The notes: generated by a model from the sequence alone, not told the origin. A DNA stretch of 64,000 nt from FEN-1297 sp021817845 (GCA_021817845.1 JAKAFW010000008.1:1-64000); one strand, 5' to 3'. Shown: positions 51,693 to 61,294, counted from the first letter of the stretch. Translations and numbers: made by a program.

Positions 51693-52403
51693 ATGAGATT
51701 TTCTCTAAATGTCGATCATATAGCTACTTTAAGAAACTCAAGAGGCGAGAACCAACCCGATCCAATAACTTTTGCCTTATTGGCTGAGCAAGCCGGAGTT
51801 GACGGAATTGTCGTCCATCTTAGAGAAGATAGAAGACATATAAATGAACGCGATGTAAGACTCCTCCGGGAATTATTAACGACAAAGCTTGATCTTGAAA
51901 TGGCTGCAACGGATGAAATTATAAAAATTGCTTGTGATGTTGGTCCCGAACTAGCTACCATAGTTCCGGAACGCCGCCAGGAATTGACAACTGAAGGCGG
52001 TATAAACGTTATTGATAATATCAGTAGATTAAAAGATGCTATAAATGATTTGCACAAAGCTGAAATCGAAGTCTCTCTTTTTATTGAACCGTCAATAGAA
52101 CAAATTGATGCCTCTGCGGAAATAAATTCAGATTTTATAGAAATTCATACCGGCGTTTTTGCAAACGCAATCTCCGAAGAGGAACAATTTGATGAGCTTG
52201 AAAGAATTAGAATCGCTGTAAAACATGCTAAGAAACTTGGTCTCGGCGTTAATGCAGGGCATGGACTTGATTACCAGAATATAAAAATCTTTCGTGAAAT
52301 ATCTGGTATAGATGAAGTGAGTATCGGACATGCCGTAATTGCCAGGGCAGTCTTTGTAGGCTTGAACGAAGCTATCCGTGAGATGATCAGGCTCGTTAAA
52401 TAG
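51693..52403 (+). CDS. pdxJ: Pyridoxine 5'-phosphate synthase
   Basis: A 236-residue enzyme forming the pyridine ring of vitamin B6 from 1-deoxyxylulose-5-phosphate and 3-amino-2-oxopropyl phosphate. Motifs in order: FSLNVDHIATLRNSRG, DGIVVHLREDRRHINERDV, NLEMAAT-like (DLEMAATDEI), ATIVPERRQELTTEGG, SLFIEPSIEQI, EIHTGVFA and LGVNAGHGLDYQN, ending EVSIGHAVIARAVFVGL. Length and motif spacing match PdxJ closely. GAGG precedes the ATG. The TIGR02757 gene follows directly. Confidence 0.97.
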   Translation: MRFSLNVDHIATLRNSRGENQPDPITFALLAEQAGVDGIVVHLREDRRHINERDVRLLRELLTTKLDLEMAATDEIIKIACDVGPELATIVPERRQELTTEGGINVIDNISRLKDAINDLHKAEIEVSLFIEPSIEQIDASAEINSDFIEIHTGVFANAISEEEQFDELERIRIAVKHAKKLGLGVNAGHGLDYQNIKIFREISGIDEVSIGHAVIARAVFVGLNEAIREMIRLVK

Positions 52404-52423
52404 CACATTTATTGTTTTGCTTA

Positions 52424-53209
52424 ATGAACCTAAAAGAAAAACTTGATAAACATTATTTAGCTTTTGACAAATCGCAAATATCACCTGACCCTTTGCAGTT
52501 CCTTCATCTTTTTAATGATGAAAAAGATATTGAGCTAATTGGATTTATTGCCTCCGTTTTTGCCTATGGAAATGTCTCTCAAATAATAACCTCTTTGAAC
52601 AAAATATTGATTATTTCCAAGCATCACCCGGTTGATTTTGTAATGAACCTTGACCGGAAAAAATCAGAAGAGGCTTTTCAAAATTTCAAGCATCGGTTTT
52701 ATACTTCAACCGATATCCAATCTTTCTTCCTCCTGCTCCGAAACGTTTATTCGGAGTTCGGCTCCTTGAAAAGTTTATTTAATTCTTATATCGACTCGAA
52801 AGAATTTGATCTAAAATATACGATTAACAAATTTTCCGAACACTTTATCAAGCTTGCACAAAATTTAACGCCAAATCAGAATTTAACACCCGGTTTGAAA
52901 TTTATGTTTCCTCTTCCCGATAATGGTAGTGCTTGCAAGCGTATAAATCTTTTTCTTCGTTGGATGGTAAGGCGGGATGAACTTGATTTAGGAATTTGGT
53001 CAGATATAATTAAGCCAAATAAATTAATTATTCCGGTAGATACACACGTTGCAAGGGTCTGTAAATCGCTTCGACTTACAAAAAGAAAAAATGTTAGCTG
53101 GTTAATGGCTGAAGAAATTACGCGCAATCTGTGCAGGTTTGATTCCGCCGATCCAGTGAAATATGATTTTGCAATTTGCCATATCGGAATGAGGAAAATG
53201 AAATTTTAA
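52424..53209 (+). CDS. TIGR02757 family protein
   Basis: A 261-residue protein of the TIGR02757 family, common in Bacteroidota and relatives and without a proven function. Seen: DPLQFLHLFNDEKDIELIGFIASVFAYGNVSQI, FKHRFYTSTDIQSFF, RWMVRRDELDLGIWS, LIIPVDTHVARVCKSLRLTKR and the end DPVKYDFAICHIGMRKMKF. The last part resembles the helix-hairpin-helix DNA-glycosylase-like fold, as family descriptions suggest. I start at ATG 52424; a TTG at 52412 is also in frame but would follow the pdxJ stop more closely. It follows pdxJ by 20 bases and probably shares its transcript. Confidence 0.9.
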   Translation: MNLKEKLDKHYLAFDKSQISPDPLQFLHLFNDEKDIELIGFIASVFAYGNVSQIITSLNKILIISKHHPVDFVMNLDRKKSEEAFQNFKHRFYTSTDIQSFFLLLRNVYSEFGSLKSLFNSYIDSKEFDLKYTINKFSEHFIKLAQNLTPNQNLTPGLKFMFPLPDNGSACKRINLFLRWMVRRDELDLGIWSDIIKPNKLIIPVDTHVARVCKSLRLTKRKNVSWLMAEEITRNLCRFDSADPVKYDFAICHIGMRKMKF

Positions 53210-53303
53210 GATGAATTTATAACTATTCCGTTTGCTTTTCTAAGCAATTATGCAAATATTCACAATCATTTTTCTCCAAATTATTAATAAGGAGTTGTAA
53301 TAC

Positions 53304-55328
53304 ATGGCAGAAAAAAAATCGACCTCTACAGAATTTAAACCTTATATCCCTGCAAATGAGGTTATTCCTGAATTTACTTTAAAAGCAATTATTCTCGGTG
53401 CAATCTTCGGAATTATTTTCGGCGCTGCTTCCGTTTATCTTGGTCTTAAAGTAGGCTTAACTGTCAGCGCCTCTATTCCAATCGCTGTTCTTGCAATTTC
53501 AATCTTCAAAAAAATTGGTAAGTCTACTATCCTTGAAAACAATATCGTTCAGACAATTGGTTCTGCGGGCGAGTCGATTGCTGCTGGTGTTGTATTCACT
53601 TTACCGGCGCTTCTTTTCCTTCCCGGCGGCAGAGCTTATTTCCAATATTTCCAAATATTTGTTCTCGCACTATCCGGTGGAATCTTAGGAATTCTTTTTA
53701 TGATTCCTCTGAGACGTTCACTTATTGTTAAAGAACATGGAGTTCTTCCTTATCCCGAAGGCACTGCTTGTGCCGATGTTTTAGTAGCCGGCGAAAAAGG
53801 CGGTAACCTTGCTAAGAAAGTTTATTACGGTTTAGGTATCGCTTTCCTATATAAACTATTAATGTCAATTTTTGGTCTTTGGAAAGACGTTCCCGCTTAT
53901 GTATTCGGAAGAAAGTCCGCTTTGCCTAACGGAACAATCAACGGTGAAATTACTCCCGAGCTTTTGGGTGTAGGGTATATTATCGGTCCAAAAATCTCCG
54001 GGATAATGGTTGCCGGCGGTGTGTTATCATGGATTGTTTTAATCCCCTTGATTACTCTCTTAGGTGATAGTTTGACTACGGTTTTTGCCCCGGGCAAAGT
54101 TCTGATTTCACAAATGTCCGCTTCAGATATTTGGAGTAATTATATCAGATATATCGGTGCGGGAGCTGTTACTTTCGGTGGAATTGTTACATTGATTAAA
54201 TCCCTTCCGACTATCATCAATGCTTTCAAGGATTCTTTTAAGGACTTTAAAGAATCTAGAAGTAACAAAGCAAATAATGTAGAAGAAGAAGTAAAATTAA
54301 GAACCGCTAAAGATATGCCTTTGATTTTTGTACTCGGCGGAAGTGTTGTCCTTATTCTTTTCATGGCGCTAATTCCGAATATACCAACTAATTTTCTTTC
54401 GTCCATTATGGTTGTGGTTTTTGGATTTTTCTTTGTTACTGTCTCTTCAAGGATTGTAGGTATTATTGGTTCTTCATCAAACCCGATTTCCGGAATGACT
54501 ATTGCTACTCTTATGGCTACTTCTTTAATTTTTGTAGGCATCGGATGGACGGGCTCTTTTTATGAACCGCTTGCTTTGGTAGTCGGTTCAATAGTTTGTA
54601 TTGCGTCTGCAAATGCGGGAGCAACTTCGCAAGATTTAAAGACCGGATACATTGTCGGCGCAACTCCGGTCAAGCAACAAATTGGATTGATTATAGGAGT
54701 CCTAGCTTCTGTTGTTGCAATCGGTTTTACATTGTTGCTTCTTGAAAAAACTGTTGGCATCGGCCCAATCACTCCTAATCATCCTGACCCTTTACCTGCT
54801 CCTCAAGCAACTTTAATGGCTACAGTCATAAAGGGATTATTAAGCCAAAATCTTCCTTGGGCATTAGTAATAATCGGTATGGGTATTTCTTTGGTGATGG
54901 AATTATGCGGTGTGTCGTCACTTGCGTTTGCTGTAGGAGCCTATCTACCTCTTTCAACTACGACTCCTATTTTTGTCGGAGGTCTTGTGAAATGGATCGT
55001 TGATAAAAGGAAAAAATCTGCTGAAGCAGAATCCGAAATCGGACCCGGCGCTTTGTTTAGTTCGGGATTGATTGCCGGTGGAGCAATTACCGGAATTTTA
55101 ATAGCAGTCCTGGTTGGATGGACTGTCGGTAAAGATAGTGCAGGTAATCCTATTTCCTTTATTGATAAACTTCATCAAAATATCCTTGGAATTTTTGGAG
55201 GAAGCGGAGTTGCTTCTGTTGCAGATGCTTTTGGAAATTGGGGCGATTTAATAGCTCTCATTTTCTTTACTCTGCTTGCCGTCTTACTTTATAAAAATGC
55301 CATGAGCAAGGAAGAGGTACTAAAATAA
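53304..55328 (+). CDS. OPT family oligopeptide transporter
   Basis: A 674-residue inner-membrane transporter with about 14 or more hydrophobic segments. Family blocks: EFTLKAIILGAIFGIIFGAA, SVYLGLKVGLTVSASIPIAV, NIVQTIGSAGESIAAGVVFT, EGTACADVLVAGEKGG and the late LPLSTTTPIFVGGLVKWIVDK. OPT proteins import small peptides or metal chelates with protons. It has an AAGGAG ribosome site seven bases before the ATG and its own terminator at 55348-55382, so it is a single-gene unit. The substrate cannot be deduced. Confidence 0.95.
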   Translation: MAEKKSTSTEFKPYIPANEVIPEFTLKAIILGAIFGIIFGAASVYLGLKVGLTVSASIPIAVLAISIFKKIGKSTILENNIVQTIGSAGESIAAGVVFTLPALLFLPGGRAYFQYFQIFVLALSGGILGILFMIPLRRSLIVKEHGVLPYPEGTACADVLVAGEKGGNLAKKVYYGLGIAFLYKLLMSIFGLWKDVPAYVFGRKSALPNGTINGEITPELLGVGYIIGPKISGIMVAGGVLSWIVLIPLITLLGDSLTTVFAPGKVLISQMSASDIWSNYIRYIGAGAVTFGGIVTLIKSLPTIINAFKDSFKDFKESRSNKANNVEEEVKLRTAKDMPLIFVLGGSVVLILFMALIPNIPTNFLSSIMVVVFGFFFVTVSSRIVGIIGSSSNPISGMTIATLMATSLIFVGIGWTGSFYEPLALVVGSIVCIASANAGATSQDLKTGYIVGATPVKQQIGLIIGVLASVVAIGFTLLLLEKTVGIGPITPNHPDPLPAPQATLMATVIKGLLSQNLPWALVIIGMGISLVMELCGVSSLAFAVGAYLPLSTTTPIFVGGLVKWIVDKRKKSAEAESEIGPGALFSSGLIAGGAITGILIAVLVGWTVGKDSAGNPISFIDKLHQNILGIFGGSGVASVADAFGNWGDLIALIFFTLLAVLLYKNAMSKEEVLK

Positions 55329-55347
55329 TTTCTAAATCATAATGAAT

Positions 55348-55382
55348 AAAAAGCCATCCTTTAGTAAACGGATGGCTTTTTT
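55348..55382 (+). terminator. Rho-independent terminator after the OPT transporter
   Basis: AAGCCATCC (55351-55359) pairs with GGATGGCTT (55370-55378); loop of 10; A run before and T run after (55377-55382). Confidence 0.92.
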
Positions 55383-55736
55383 ATTTTAATCACTGCTGTC
55401 CAAAATAATTTTGGAATTTATAATAACCTGCGAAATTATGCGGGATTATTATTCTATATAACTCACTTCAGAACAATCCTTCATATTTCGTCCATACGCA
55501 GTTGTCCCAACAAGAATCTAGGAGCTACACAGTTGCGACAAATACCGACTACATTCTTTAGATAATGTCCTTCTATAAATTACTTATATGTCGCTCCTCC
55601 GGAGCTTTATTCTTTTTTTTCATCTTTTTCTACTAATATGTCACCGCTCTGCGGTTCTTACCCTTTTGCGGGGCATGCTACGTTTGCCCCGCTTGCGGGG
55701 TTTGCGTGGAATCATAAATTATGAAAGACAAGAGTA

Positions 55737-55769
55737 AAACCTCAGAGGTTTTCAAAACCTCTGAGGTTT
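55737..55769. repeat. Hairpin family H1, copy 2 (AAACCTCAGAGGTTTT arms)
   Basis: AAACCTCAGAGGTTTT (55737-55752) and AAAACCTCTGAGGTTT (55754-55769) pair perfectly. Compared with the copy at 20797, the central C-G pair is A-T here, changed on both arms. Confidence 0.88.
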
Positions 55770-56207
55770 GAATGGCACCATAAAAATGTCGTAATGAATT
55801 GCGATTATCAAATTGCCTCATAATTTATGATTATATCAAAAAAGCCCCAGCGGGGCGAAACATTACTAGGCAATATAATATTCAAATTAACATATATATA
55901 CGAACAAGAATTTATATCATTATAAAAATGGCAATTGAGAAACCGATGAATCGGTTAAAAGGTATTCTTTTCATTTCTTTTCCCACGAATAAAATTCGTG
56001 GGCTGCTATGATACCTTTTAATCGATTTCATACAAATGATCACTATTTATTTTTAATATTAAGTAGACACCTATGGGTAGGGATGTTATATGAAATTTTA
56101 TTTTGGACAGATATAATTTTAGATACTATTTTGACAAATACCCTGTTAAAGCAATTCCTTTTTAATTATAATATTGTTAATTTAATCGCATATCGCATTG
56201 AGGATTT

Positions 56208-56966
56208 ATGCTTATCGTAAAGTTTGTCTTATTTTTTTGTTTCCTGATGATTTCCGCTAATGCAAATGCACAGACGTTCGGTTTCGGCTGCCTGGGATTA
56301 GTCGGTGGATACGGAGGGTTTAGCTATCAACAATATAATTCGCAAGGCTTGAACGATTATATTCAATCCTTTAATACAAATCATTCTGACTCGCTTTCAT
56401 CACCGATGGGCAAGTTTGGAAAAGCTCAAGGTTATCGCTTTGGAATAAATTTTTTTAGAGCAAATGTTAAAGGATTTATTCTAACTACAAAAGGCTTTTA
56501 CCAAAATTTAACAGAGAAAAATCAAACATCAATTAACTCCGCAGCCGGAGATGCTACCGTAATTAATCAATTGCAGCTTATAAACTGGGGACTTGGAATT
56601 GATCTCGGAACAACTATTACCGGTGCTTTGAGCTGGAAAGTAATCGATGCTGCACTTCTTTATACCACAGCTTCATTTACAAACACAACCAATTCTCCTG
56701 GACCATCATCTGTTATAAACAAATATAACAGTGAAAACCCATCGTTTGGTTATTCTATCGGAACTGGCTTTATATTAGATGTTATTGATCAATATGTTAG
56801 TTTCGAAGGAACAGCCGGTTATACTTTTTTTTCCGTAAGTAAAATGAAGTCAGCTGATGGTACTGAACTTACGGCTAGTGAAAACTCTAATGTAAGTATG
56901 AAAAACTTTATTTCTAACGGTGGATTCAATGCAGTAGTCCAATTGAACGTTGGATTTCCGCTTTAA
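56208..56966 (+). CDS. Putative outer-membrane beta-barrel protein
   Basis: A 252-residue exported protein with a signal peptide (about residues 1-21, ending ANANAQ). The mature part is made of alternating-residue strands with Gly/Asn turns (GFGCLGLVGGYGGFSY, VNFKGFILTTKGFYQNL-like, WGLGIDLGTTITGALSWKV, GYSIGTGFILDVIDQYVSFEG), ending NAVVQLNVGFPL. The final aromatic/hydrophobic strand is typical of outer-membrane barrels of 8-12 strands. I recognise no specific family. A GAGG ribosome site precedes ATG 56208. The aminopeptidase gene follows 26 bases on, but a shared role is not evident. Confidence 0.7.
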   Translation: MLIVKFVLFFCFLMISANANAQTFGFGCLGLVGGYGGFSYQQYNSQGLNDYIQSFNTNHSDSLSSPMGKFGKAQGYRFGINFFRANVKGFILTTKGFYQNLTEKNQTSINSAAGDATVINQLQLINWGLGIDLGTTITGALSWKVIDAALLYTTASFTNTTNSPGPSSVINKYNSENPSFGYSIGTGFILDVIDQYVSFEGTAGYTFFSVSKMKSADGTELTASENSNVSMKNFISNGGFNAVVQLNVGFPL

Positions 56967-56992
56967 TCATTTCAATAAATAATTTAAAATGT

Positions 56993-57976
56993 ATGAAGTC
57001 ATCTAAGCTCGATAAAGCTTCCGTTACTGCAATTAAAAATTGTATGGGAGTGAAGAAGAATGAAAAGATTTTAATAATTACTGATGAGAATAAACGAGAT
57101 ATCGGATATTCTTTATATCGCAATGCTCTTAAGCTGGGAAATCAAGCTTTATTCGTCGAAATGAAATCCGGAAAAGTAAACGGCGAAGAACCACCGGAGG
57201 AAATTGCGAACCTTATGAAAATATTTGATGTCGTGCTTTGCCCGACTACAAAATCTCTTACTCATACTAAAGCGAGAAGGGAAGCTTCTGCAAATGGAGT
57301 TAGGGTTGCTACTTTTCCCGGGATTACAAATGACGTTATGATACGCGGTATGAATGCCGATTATGAAAAAATTACTGCGTTATCAATTAAACTTAAAAAG
57401 ATTTTGGATAAAGGAAAGTATGTTAGGATTACTTCAAAGTTGGGAACCGACTTATCCTTCAGCATTGACGGTAGAAAGGCAATTGCCAGCAAGGGTTTGT
57501 TTCATAAAAAAGGAGAAAGCGGTAATCTTCCTACAGGTGAAACATTTTTAGCCCCGGTTGAAGGTTCTGCAAACGGTGTCTTCGTTGTTGACGGCTCTAT
57601 GGCTGGATTTGGTTTAATTAAGAATTCAAAAAAGACCGCAAGTGAGGCAGGACTTAAAATTATTGTTGAAGGTGGATATGCAACAAGGATTTCGGGCAAT
57701 GTTGTTGCAAAAAAGTTAAATGTCCTTCTAAATCAATTTGGTATTAAAGCGAGAAATATTGCCGAGTTTGGTATCGGAACAAACGATAAAGCCAAACTTA
57801 GCGGTGTTCTTCTGGAAGATGAAAAGGTATTGGGTACAATTCATATTGCGCTTGGAAATAATTTATCTATGGGAGGGGGTGTCGATGTCCCGATTCACCT
57901 TGACGGTGTTGTAAAGAATCCGACTGTTTTTCTTGACAATAAACTGTTAATGGAAAATGGCAAACTGCTAATCTAA
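56993..57976 (+). CDS. M29-like aminopeptidase
   Basis: A 327-residue cytoplasmic protein resembling thermophilic (M29) aminopeptidases and related metal hydrolases. Probable metal residues sit in LPTGETFLAPVEG (Glu), IAEFGIGTN (Glu), LGTIHIALGNN (His) and VDVPIHLDGVV (His/Asp). These blocks occur in the order known for the family. The N-terminal half (KNEKILIITDENKRDIGYSL, TKSLTHTKARREAS) also fits. No signal peptide. Length is slightly shorter than classic M29 enzymes (about 370-410), closer to the leucyl-aminopeptidase-like subgroup. Substrate preference is unknown. Confidence 0.85.
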   Translation: MKSSKLDKASVTAIKNCMGVKKNEKILIITDENKRDIGYSLYRNALKLGNQALFVEMKSGKVNGEEPPEEIANLMKIFDVVLCPTTKSLTHTKARREASANGVRVATFPGITNDVMIRGMNADYEKITALSIKLKKILDKGKYVRITSKLGTDLSFSIDGRKAIASKGLFHKKGESGNLPTGETFLAPVEGSANGVFVVDGSMAGFGLIKNSKKTASEAGLKIIVEGGYATRISGNVVAKKLNVLLNQFGIKARNIAEFGIGTNDKAKLSGVLLEDEKVLGTIHIALGNNLSMGGGVDVPIHLDGVVKNPTVFLDNKLLMENGKLLI

Positions 57977-58023
57977 TCTTCCTTCTTCTCAAAGTTTGTT
58001 TTATTAAAAAAACTAAATTAAAC

Positions 58024-59820
58024 ATGTCGGTTTTACTGTTTATGAAATACCTTTTCCTTTTTATCTTCCTTTTTCATATTAATTTATTCTGTCAATCCAT
58101 TTCGCCGAAACGGGAATTCCGAGGTGCATGGGTTACTACTGTCGGTGATTTAGATTGGCCTTCGTCAAATAACCTGACATCTTCAGAACAGCAATCAGAA
58201 CTAATTTCATTACTTGATAGCTTAAAAGCCATTGGTGTAAATGCAGTAATATTCCAGGTTCGTTCAGAGTGCGATGCTATGTATAATTCTCCTTATGAAC
58301 CATGGTCTTATTGGCTAACCGGCTCTCAAGGAAAATCACCTTATCCGTTTTATGATCCACTTGAATTTGCTGTTAAGGAAGCGCACAGACGTGGAATGGA
58401 ATTAGATGCCTGGTTCAATCCTTATCGCGCTGTCCGTACTGTTAATGCTTATGCACAATCTCAAAACCATGTCACTGCTTTGCATCCTGATTGGATTGTT
58501 AAATATGGAGACTCTAAAATTCTAAACCCCGGTTTGCCTCAAGTTAGAAATTATGTCGTTTCTGTAATTATGGATGTCGTTAGACGATATAATATAGACG
58601 GTGTTAACTTAGACGATTATTTCTATCCTTATCCAAAAGGAAATTTGAAATTTAATGATGATAAAGCATTCAAAAAGTATAATTATGGATTTACTAACAA
58701 AGATGACTGGCGAAGAAATAATGTTAACCTTTTAATAAAGATGGTTCACGACAGCATTAAAGCTGCAAAACCTTATTTGAAATTCGGCGTTAGTCCTTTT
58801 GGAATTTGGAAAAACGGAGTGCCCGAAGGTATAAATGGGTTCTCTTCGTATAGCAAAATTTATTCTGATGGTGTTTATTGGCTAAAGAATCACTTAATAG
58901 ATTACATAGCCCCTCAGCTTTACTGGCAATTTGGAGGTAAACAGGATTACGGAAAGCTTTTGAATTGGTGGGCTTCGCAATTAAACGGGAGGCATTTATA
59001 TCCAAGTCTTGCTGCTTATAAAATAAATAAGCTCGGCGTAACAGAATTGCTTAACCAAATTAGAGCCGGCAGAAGTAATCCTAAGGTCGAAGGAAATATT
59101 CTATTTAGAAGTTTTGATGGAGTTCTAAATAACCCGCAAGGTTTTGCGGATAGTCTGCAAAATAATATTTATAGATACCAGGCTCTTCTTCCTGTTATGT
59201 CCTGGAAAGATTCTATTCCCCCCAATCCACCTGTTAATTTGAGATATAAAAATATATCTTCTACAAATAAAATTGAATTGAATTGGGATTCACCGTCTCG
59301 CGCGATTGACGGAGATACTGCTTTCCGTTTTGTCGTGTATAAATTTTTTAGAGGTAATTTCCAACGGAAGGATCTTGATGCAACTCATATTTTAGAGGTT
59401 GTAGGAATAAATGCAACAAATGTAAAATTACTAACGGACCAAGATCAATACTTTACCGTTACTGCACTTGATCGATTATCGAATGAAAGTGCTATGAGTA
59501 ATATTATTCATGTCAAAGCTTTTCCATTTTTTTCAATGGGGAACCTGAATCCGGCCCTTCTTAATTTTGAACATGATTTTACAAATCCATTTGATAGCAC
59601 AACTAAAATTTCTTTTAGGCTTTCTAAAAATTCTTTTATAATAATAAAAATATTTGATGTATTTGGAAGGGAAGTACAACCTAAAGTAAATAAATATTTC
59701 TTATCCGGAAAAAATATCTATTTGATGCCAATAAATAATCTTCCGTCCGGTGTTTATTTCTTAGAGTTGTATTCAGATAGAACTGTCTCGTATTGCAAAA
59801 TGATTGTATTTAATGAATAG
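58024..59820 (+). CDS. T9SS-sorted GHL10/DUF187 family glycoside hydrolase
   Basis: A 598-residue exported protein (signal about 1-24, ending NLFCQS; an alternative ATG is at 58045). The catalytic part (about 27-330) is of the GHL10 family: REFRGAWVTTVGDLDWPSS, FQVRSECDAMYNSPYEPWS, RRGMELDAWFNPYR, VNLDDYFYPY and KFGVSPFGIWKNG. An FN3-like domain follows (PPNPPVNLRYKNISSTNKIELNWDSP), then a short type A sorting domain (NPFDSTTKISFRLSK, IFDVFGREVQPK, SGVYFLELY), so it should be exported by the type IX system. Family members such as DigH cleave peptide-free (denuded) glycan strands of cell walls; the substrate here is unproven. Confidence 0.9.
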   Translation: MSVLLFMKYLFLFIFLFHINLFCQSISPKREFRGAWVTTVGDLDWPSSNNLTSSEQQSELISLLDSLKAIGVNAVIFQVRSECDAMYNSPYEPWSYWLTGSQGKSPYPFYDPLEFAVKEAHRRGMELDAWFNPYRAVRTVNAYAQSQNHVTALHPDWIVKYGDSKILNPGLPQVRNYVVSVIMDVVRRYNIDGVNLDDYFYPYPKGNLKFNDDKAFKKYNYGFTNKDDWRRNNVNLLIKMVHDSIKAAKPYLKFGVSPFGIWKNGVPEGINGFSSYSKIYSDGVYWLKNHLIDYIAPQLYWQFGGKQDYGKLLNWWASQLNGRHLYPSLAAYKINKLGVTELLNQIRAGRSNPKVEGNILFRSFDGVLNNPQGFADSLQNNIYRYQALLPVMSWKDSIPPNPPVNLRYKNISSTNKIELNWDSPSRAIDGDTAFRFVVYKFFRGNFQRKDLDATHILEVVGINATNVKLLTDQDQYFTVTALDRLSNESAMSNIIHVKAFPFFSMGNLNPALLNFEHDFTNPFDSTTKISFRLSKNSFIIIKIFDVFGREVQPKVNKYFLSGKNIYLMPINNLPSGVYFLELYSDRTVSYCKMIVFNE

Positions 59821-59902
59821 AAATTTCTATTGGTTCTTTACACGAAATCTTATTATTAAATAATTAAGTCACCTTACGCAAAAGGTTATTATTACCTACT
59901 GA

Positions 59903-59936
59903 GAAACTTCCGAGGTTTTCCTAAACCTCGGAAGTT
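59903..59936. repeat. Hairpin family H1, copy 3 (AAACTTCCGAGGTTT arms)
   Basis: AAACTTCCGAGGTTT (59903-59917) and AAACCTCGGAAGTTT (59922-59936) pair over 15 bases around TCCT. Compared with copy 1, a C-to-T change on one arm is matched by G-to-A on the other. Confidence 0.88.
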
Positions 59937-60073
59937 TTGCACTTCACTTCCTTTATATTGAAATTGTCTGCGTAACATGAGTAATTAATAATCTCTACCT
60001 CTATTTAGAATAAAAGTTGGATCTCTAAATAAACAAGTTTTAAGACCATTATGATCCGATTCTATCTATTTCT

Positions 60074-61294
60074 TTAGCATCTTTTAAGAATTATTTTGAA
60101 TGTAGTCCCTTCGCCGGGTGCAGATGTTTTGACAAAGATTTTCCCTCTATGGTAAGATTCAATAATTCTTTTTGATAAGCTTAAACCTAAGCCCCAACCC
60201 CTTCTTTTGGTGCTGTAACCGGGGCGGAATATATCTCTCCTCCTTTTCATTTCTATGCCCTTACCGTTGTCGGTAACATCAATTTCAACTTTGTTTTGGT
60301 TTGTGTTTACCATAATCTCAATTTTTCCATGCTTATTGTCGATTGCATCGAGAGCATTTTTAATGAGGTTTTCAATTACCCATTCGAATAATTCAGAATT
60401 TATTTCGGCGGAAACCTGTTGGTCACCATTAAGATTCAACTCAACGCTTTTACCTGTTTGAGGCAGCCTCCGTTGAAAATAATCGACAACTCTTTTTATT
60501 TCTTCGTATACTGTTTTCTCCTTTAGCTCTGGTTTAGCTCCTATCTTTGAAAACCGGTAGGTAATTTTATTAAGACGCTGAACATCATTTTCAATTTCGT
60601 CGGCAATATCAATTACCTTATCCTCATCCTTATAATTCATTTTAAGCATTTCTAGCCATCCCATTAAGCTTGAAATAGGAGTTCCGAATTGATGGGCGGT
60701 TTCCTTAGCCATACCAACCCAGATATTACTCTGCTCGCTTCGTTTGATGTTGCTGAAACCAATGTATCCTATAATTATAAAAAGCCCGGCTATAATTATT
60801 TGAAGCAAAGGATAAAATTTTAACTGGTTTACAAGATCGGAATCACCGTAATGAATTTTTTGCAGCACAACATCATCTTTGTATTTAATAAGGATTGGTT
60901 TATGACTTTTATCCATTTCTTTGATTTTATTTTCAAAATATTTCTCAAGTTGTTTGTTAGTAAGTGTTGTATCATATTTGATGTTGCGGATATCTTTGAT
61001 GTCATTTTTGTCGGTAATAGTTACCCTATCATGCGGATCGGAATTTATTAGAGGAAAGTCTATGGGTTTTAAAATATTTTCAAAAAGGAATGTAATGTCT
61101 GATTCAGGTGAAGATGTATTGGCGACATATTCAATCCCTTTTGCATAAAGCATTGCATATTGTCTCTCCTTTTCCTGGAGCTTTTCTACAAGTGCCTGAG
61201 TATAAAATAAAGTTCCTCCGGCAATAAAAATAGCCAAAATTAAAAGAGCAATCTTCATTCTTAACGAAGCTGGACCTCCGGACATTTTCATCAC
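60074..61294 (-). CDS. Membrane-bound sensor histidine kinase
   Basis: A 406-residue kinase with two membrane helices (about 12-30 and 162-181) around a 130-residue extracytoplasmic part. The phosphorylation motif is WVGMAKETAHQFGTPISSLMGW with His201, the variant with a Gln after the His (HQFGTP) seen in one Bacteroidota group. The ATPase domain has VIENLIKNALDAI, VTDNGKGIEMK and RGWGLGLSLSKRI. No response regulator is adjacent, so it is an orphan in this window. Two Mets (61294, 61291) and a third further on could start it. Confidence 0.92.
   Translation of the reverse strand: MMKMSGGPASLRMKIALLILAIFIAGGTLFYTQALVEKLQEKERQYAMLYAKGIEYVANTSSPESDITFLFENILKPIDFPLINSDPHDRVTITDKNDIKDIRNIKYDTTLTNKQLEKYFENKIKEMDKSHKPILIKYKDDVVLQKIHYGDSDLVNQLKFYPLLQIIIAGLFIIIGYIGFSNIKRSEQSNIWVGMAKETAHQFGTPISSLMGWLEMLKMNYKDEDKVIDIADEIENDVQRLNKITYRFSKIGAKPELKEKTVYEEIKRVVDYFQRRLPQTGKSVELNLNGDQQVSAEINSELFEWVIENLIKNALDAIDNKHGKIEIMVNTNQNKVEIDVTDNGKGIEMKRRRDIFRPGYSTKRRGWGLGLSLSKRIIESYHRGKIFVKTSAPGEGTTFKIILKRC

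Larger units (their letters stand above)
55329..56207. other. 0.9-kb spacer packed with short hairpins of different sequence
   Basis: No gene is supportable; frames at 55799-56011 and 56008-56220 run through the hairpins. Hairpins seen: GCTCC/GGAGC (55593-55605), ACCGC/GCGGT (55643-55655), GCGGGGCA/TGCCCCGC (55668-55692), CCCCGC/GCGGGG (55687-55700), the H1 copy (55737-55769), GCCCC/GGGGC (55844-55856), AACCGAT/ATCGGTT (55941-55956) and CCCACGAAT/ATTCGTGGG (55982-56002). The first two follow the same flank (ATATGTC) and precede TT-rich DNA, so they look like copies of one unit with exchanged stems. Confidence 0.65.

Noticed and set aside
55560..56010. CRISPR array
   Set aside because: The hairpins differ in sequence and spacing; no repeated unit of 24-40 bases with unique spacers and no cas genes.
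55799..56220. Two overlapping 70-codon plus-strand frames
   Set aside because: They cross several intergenic hairpins and have no ribosome site or family pattern.
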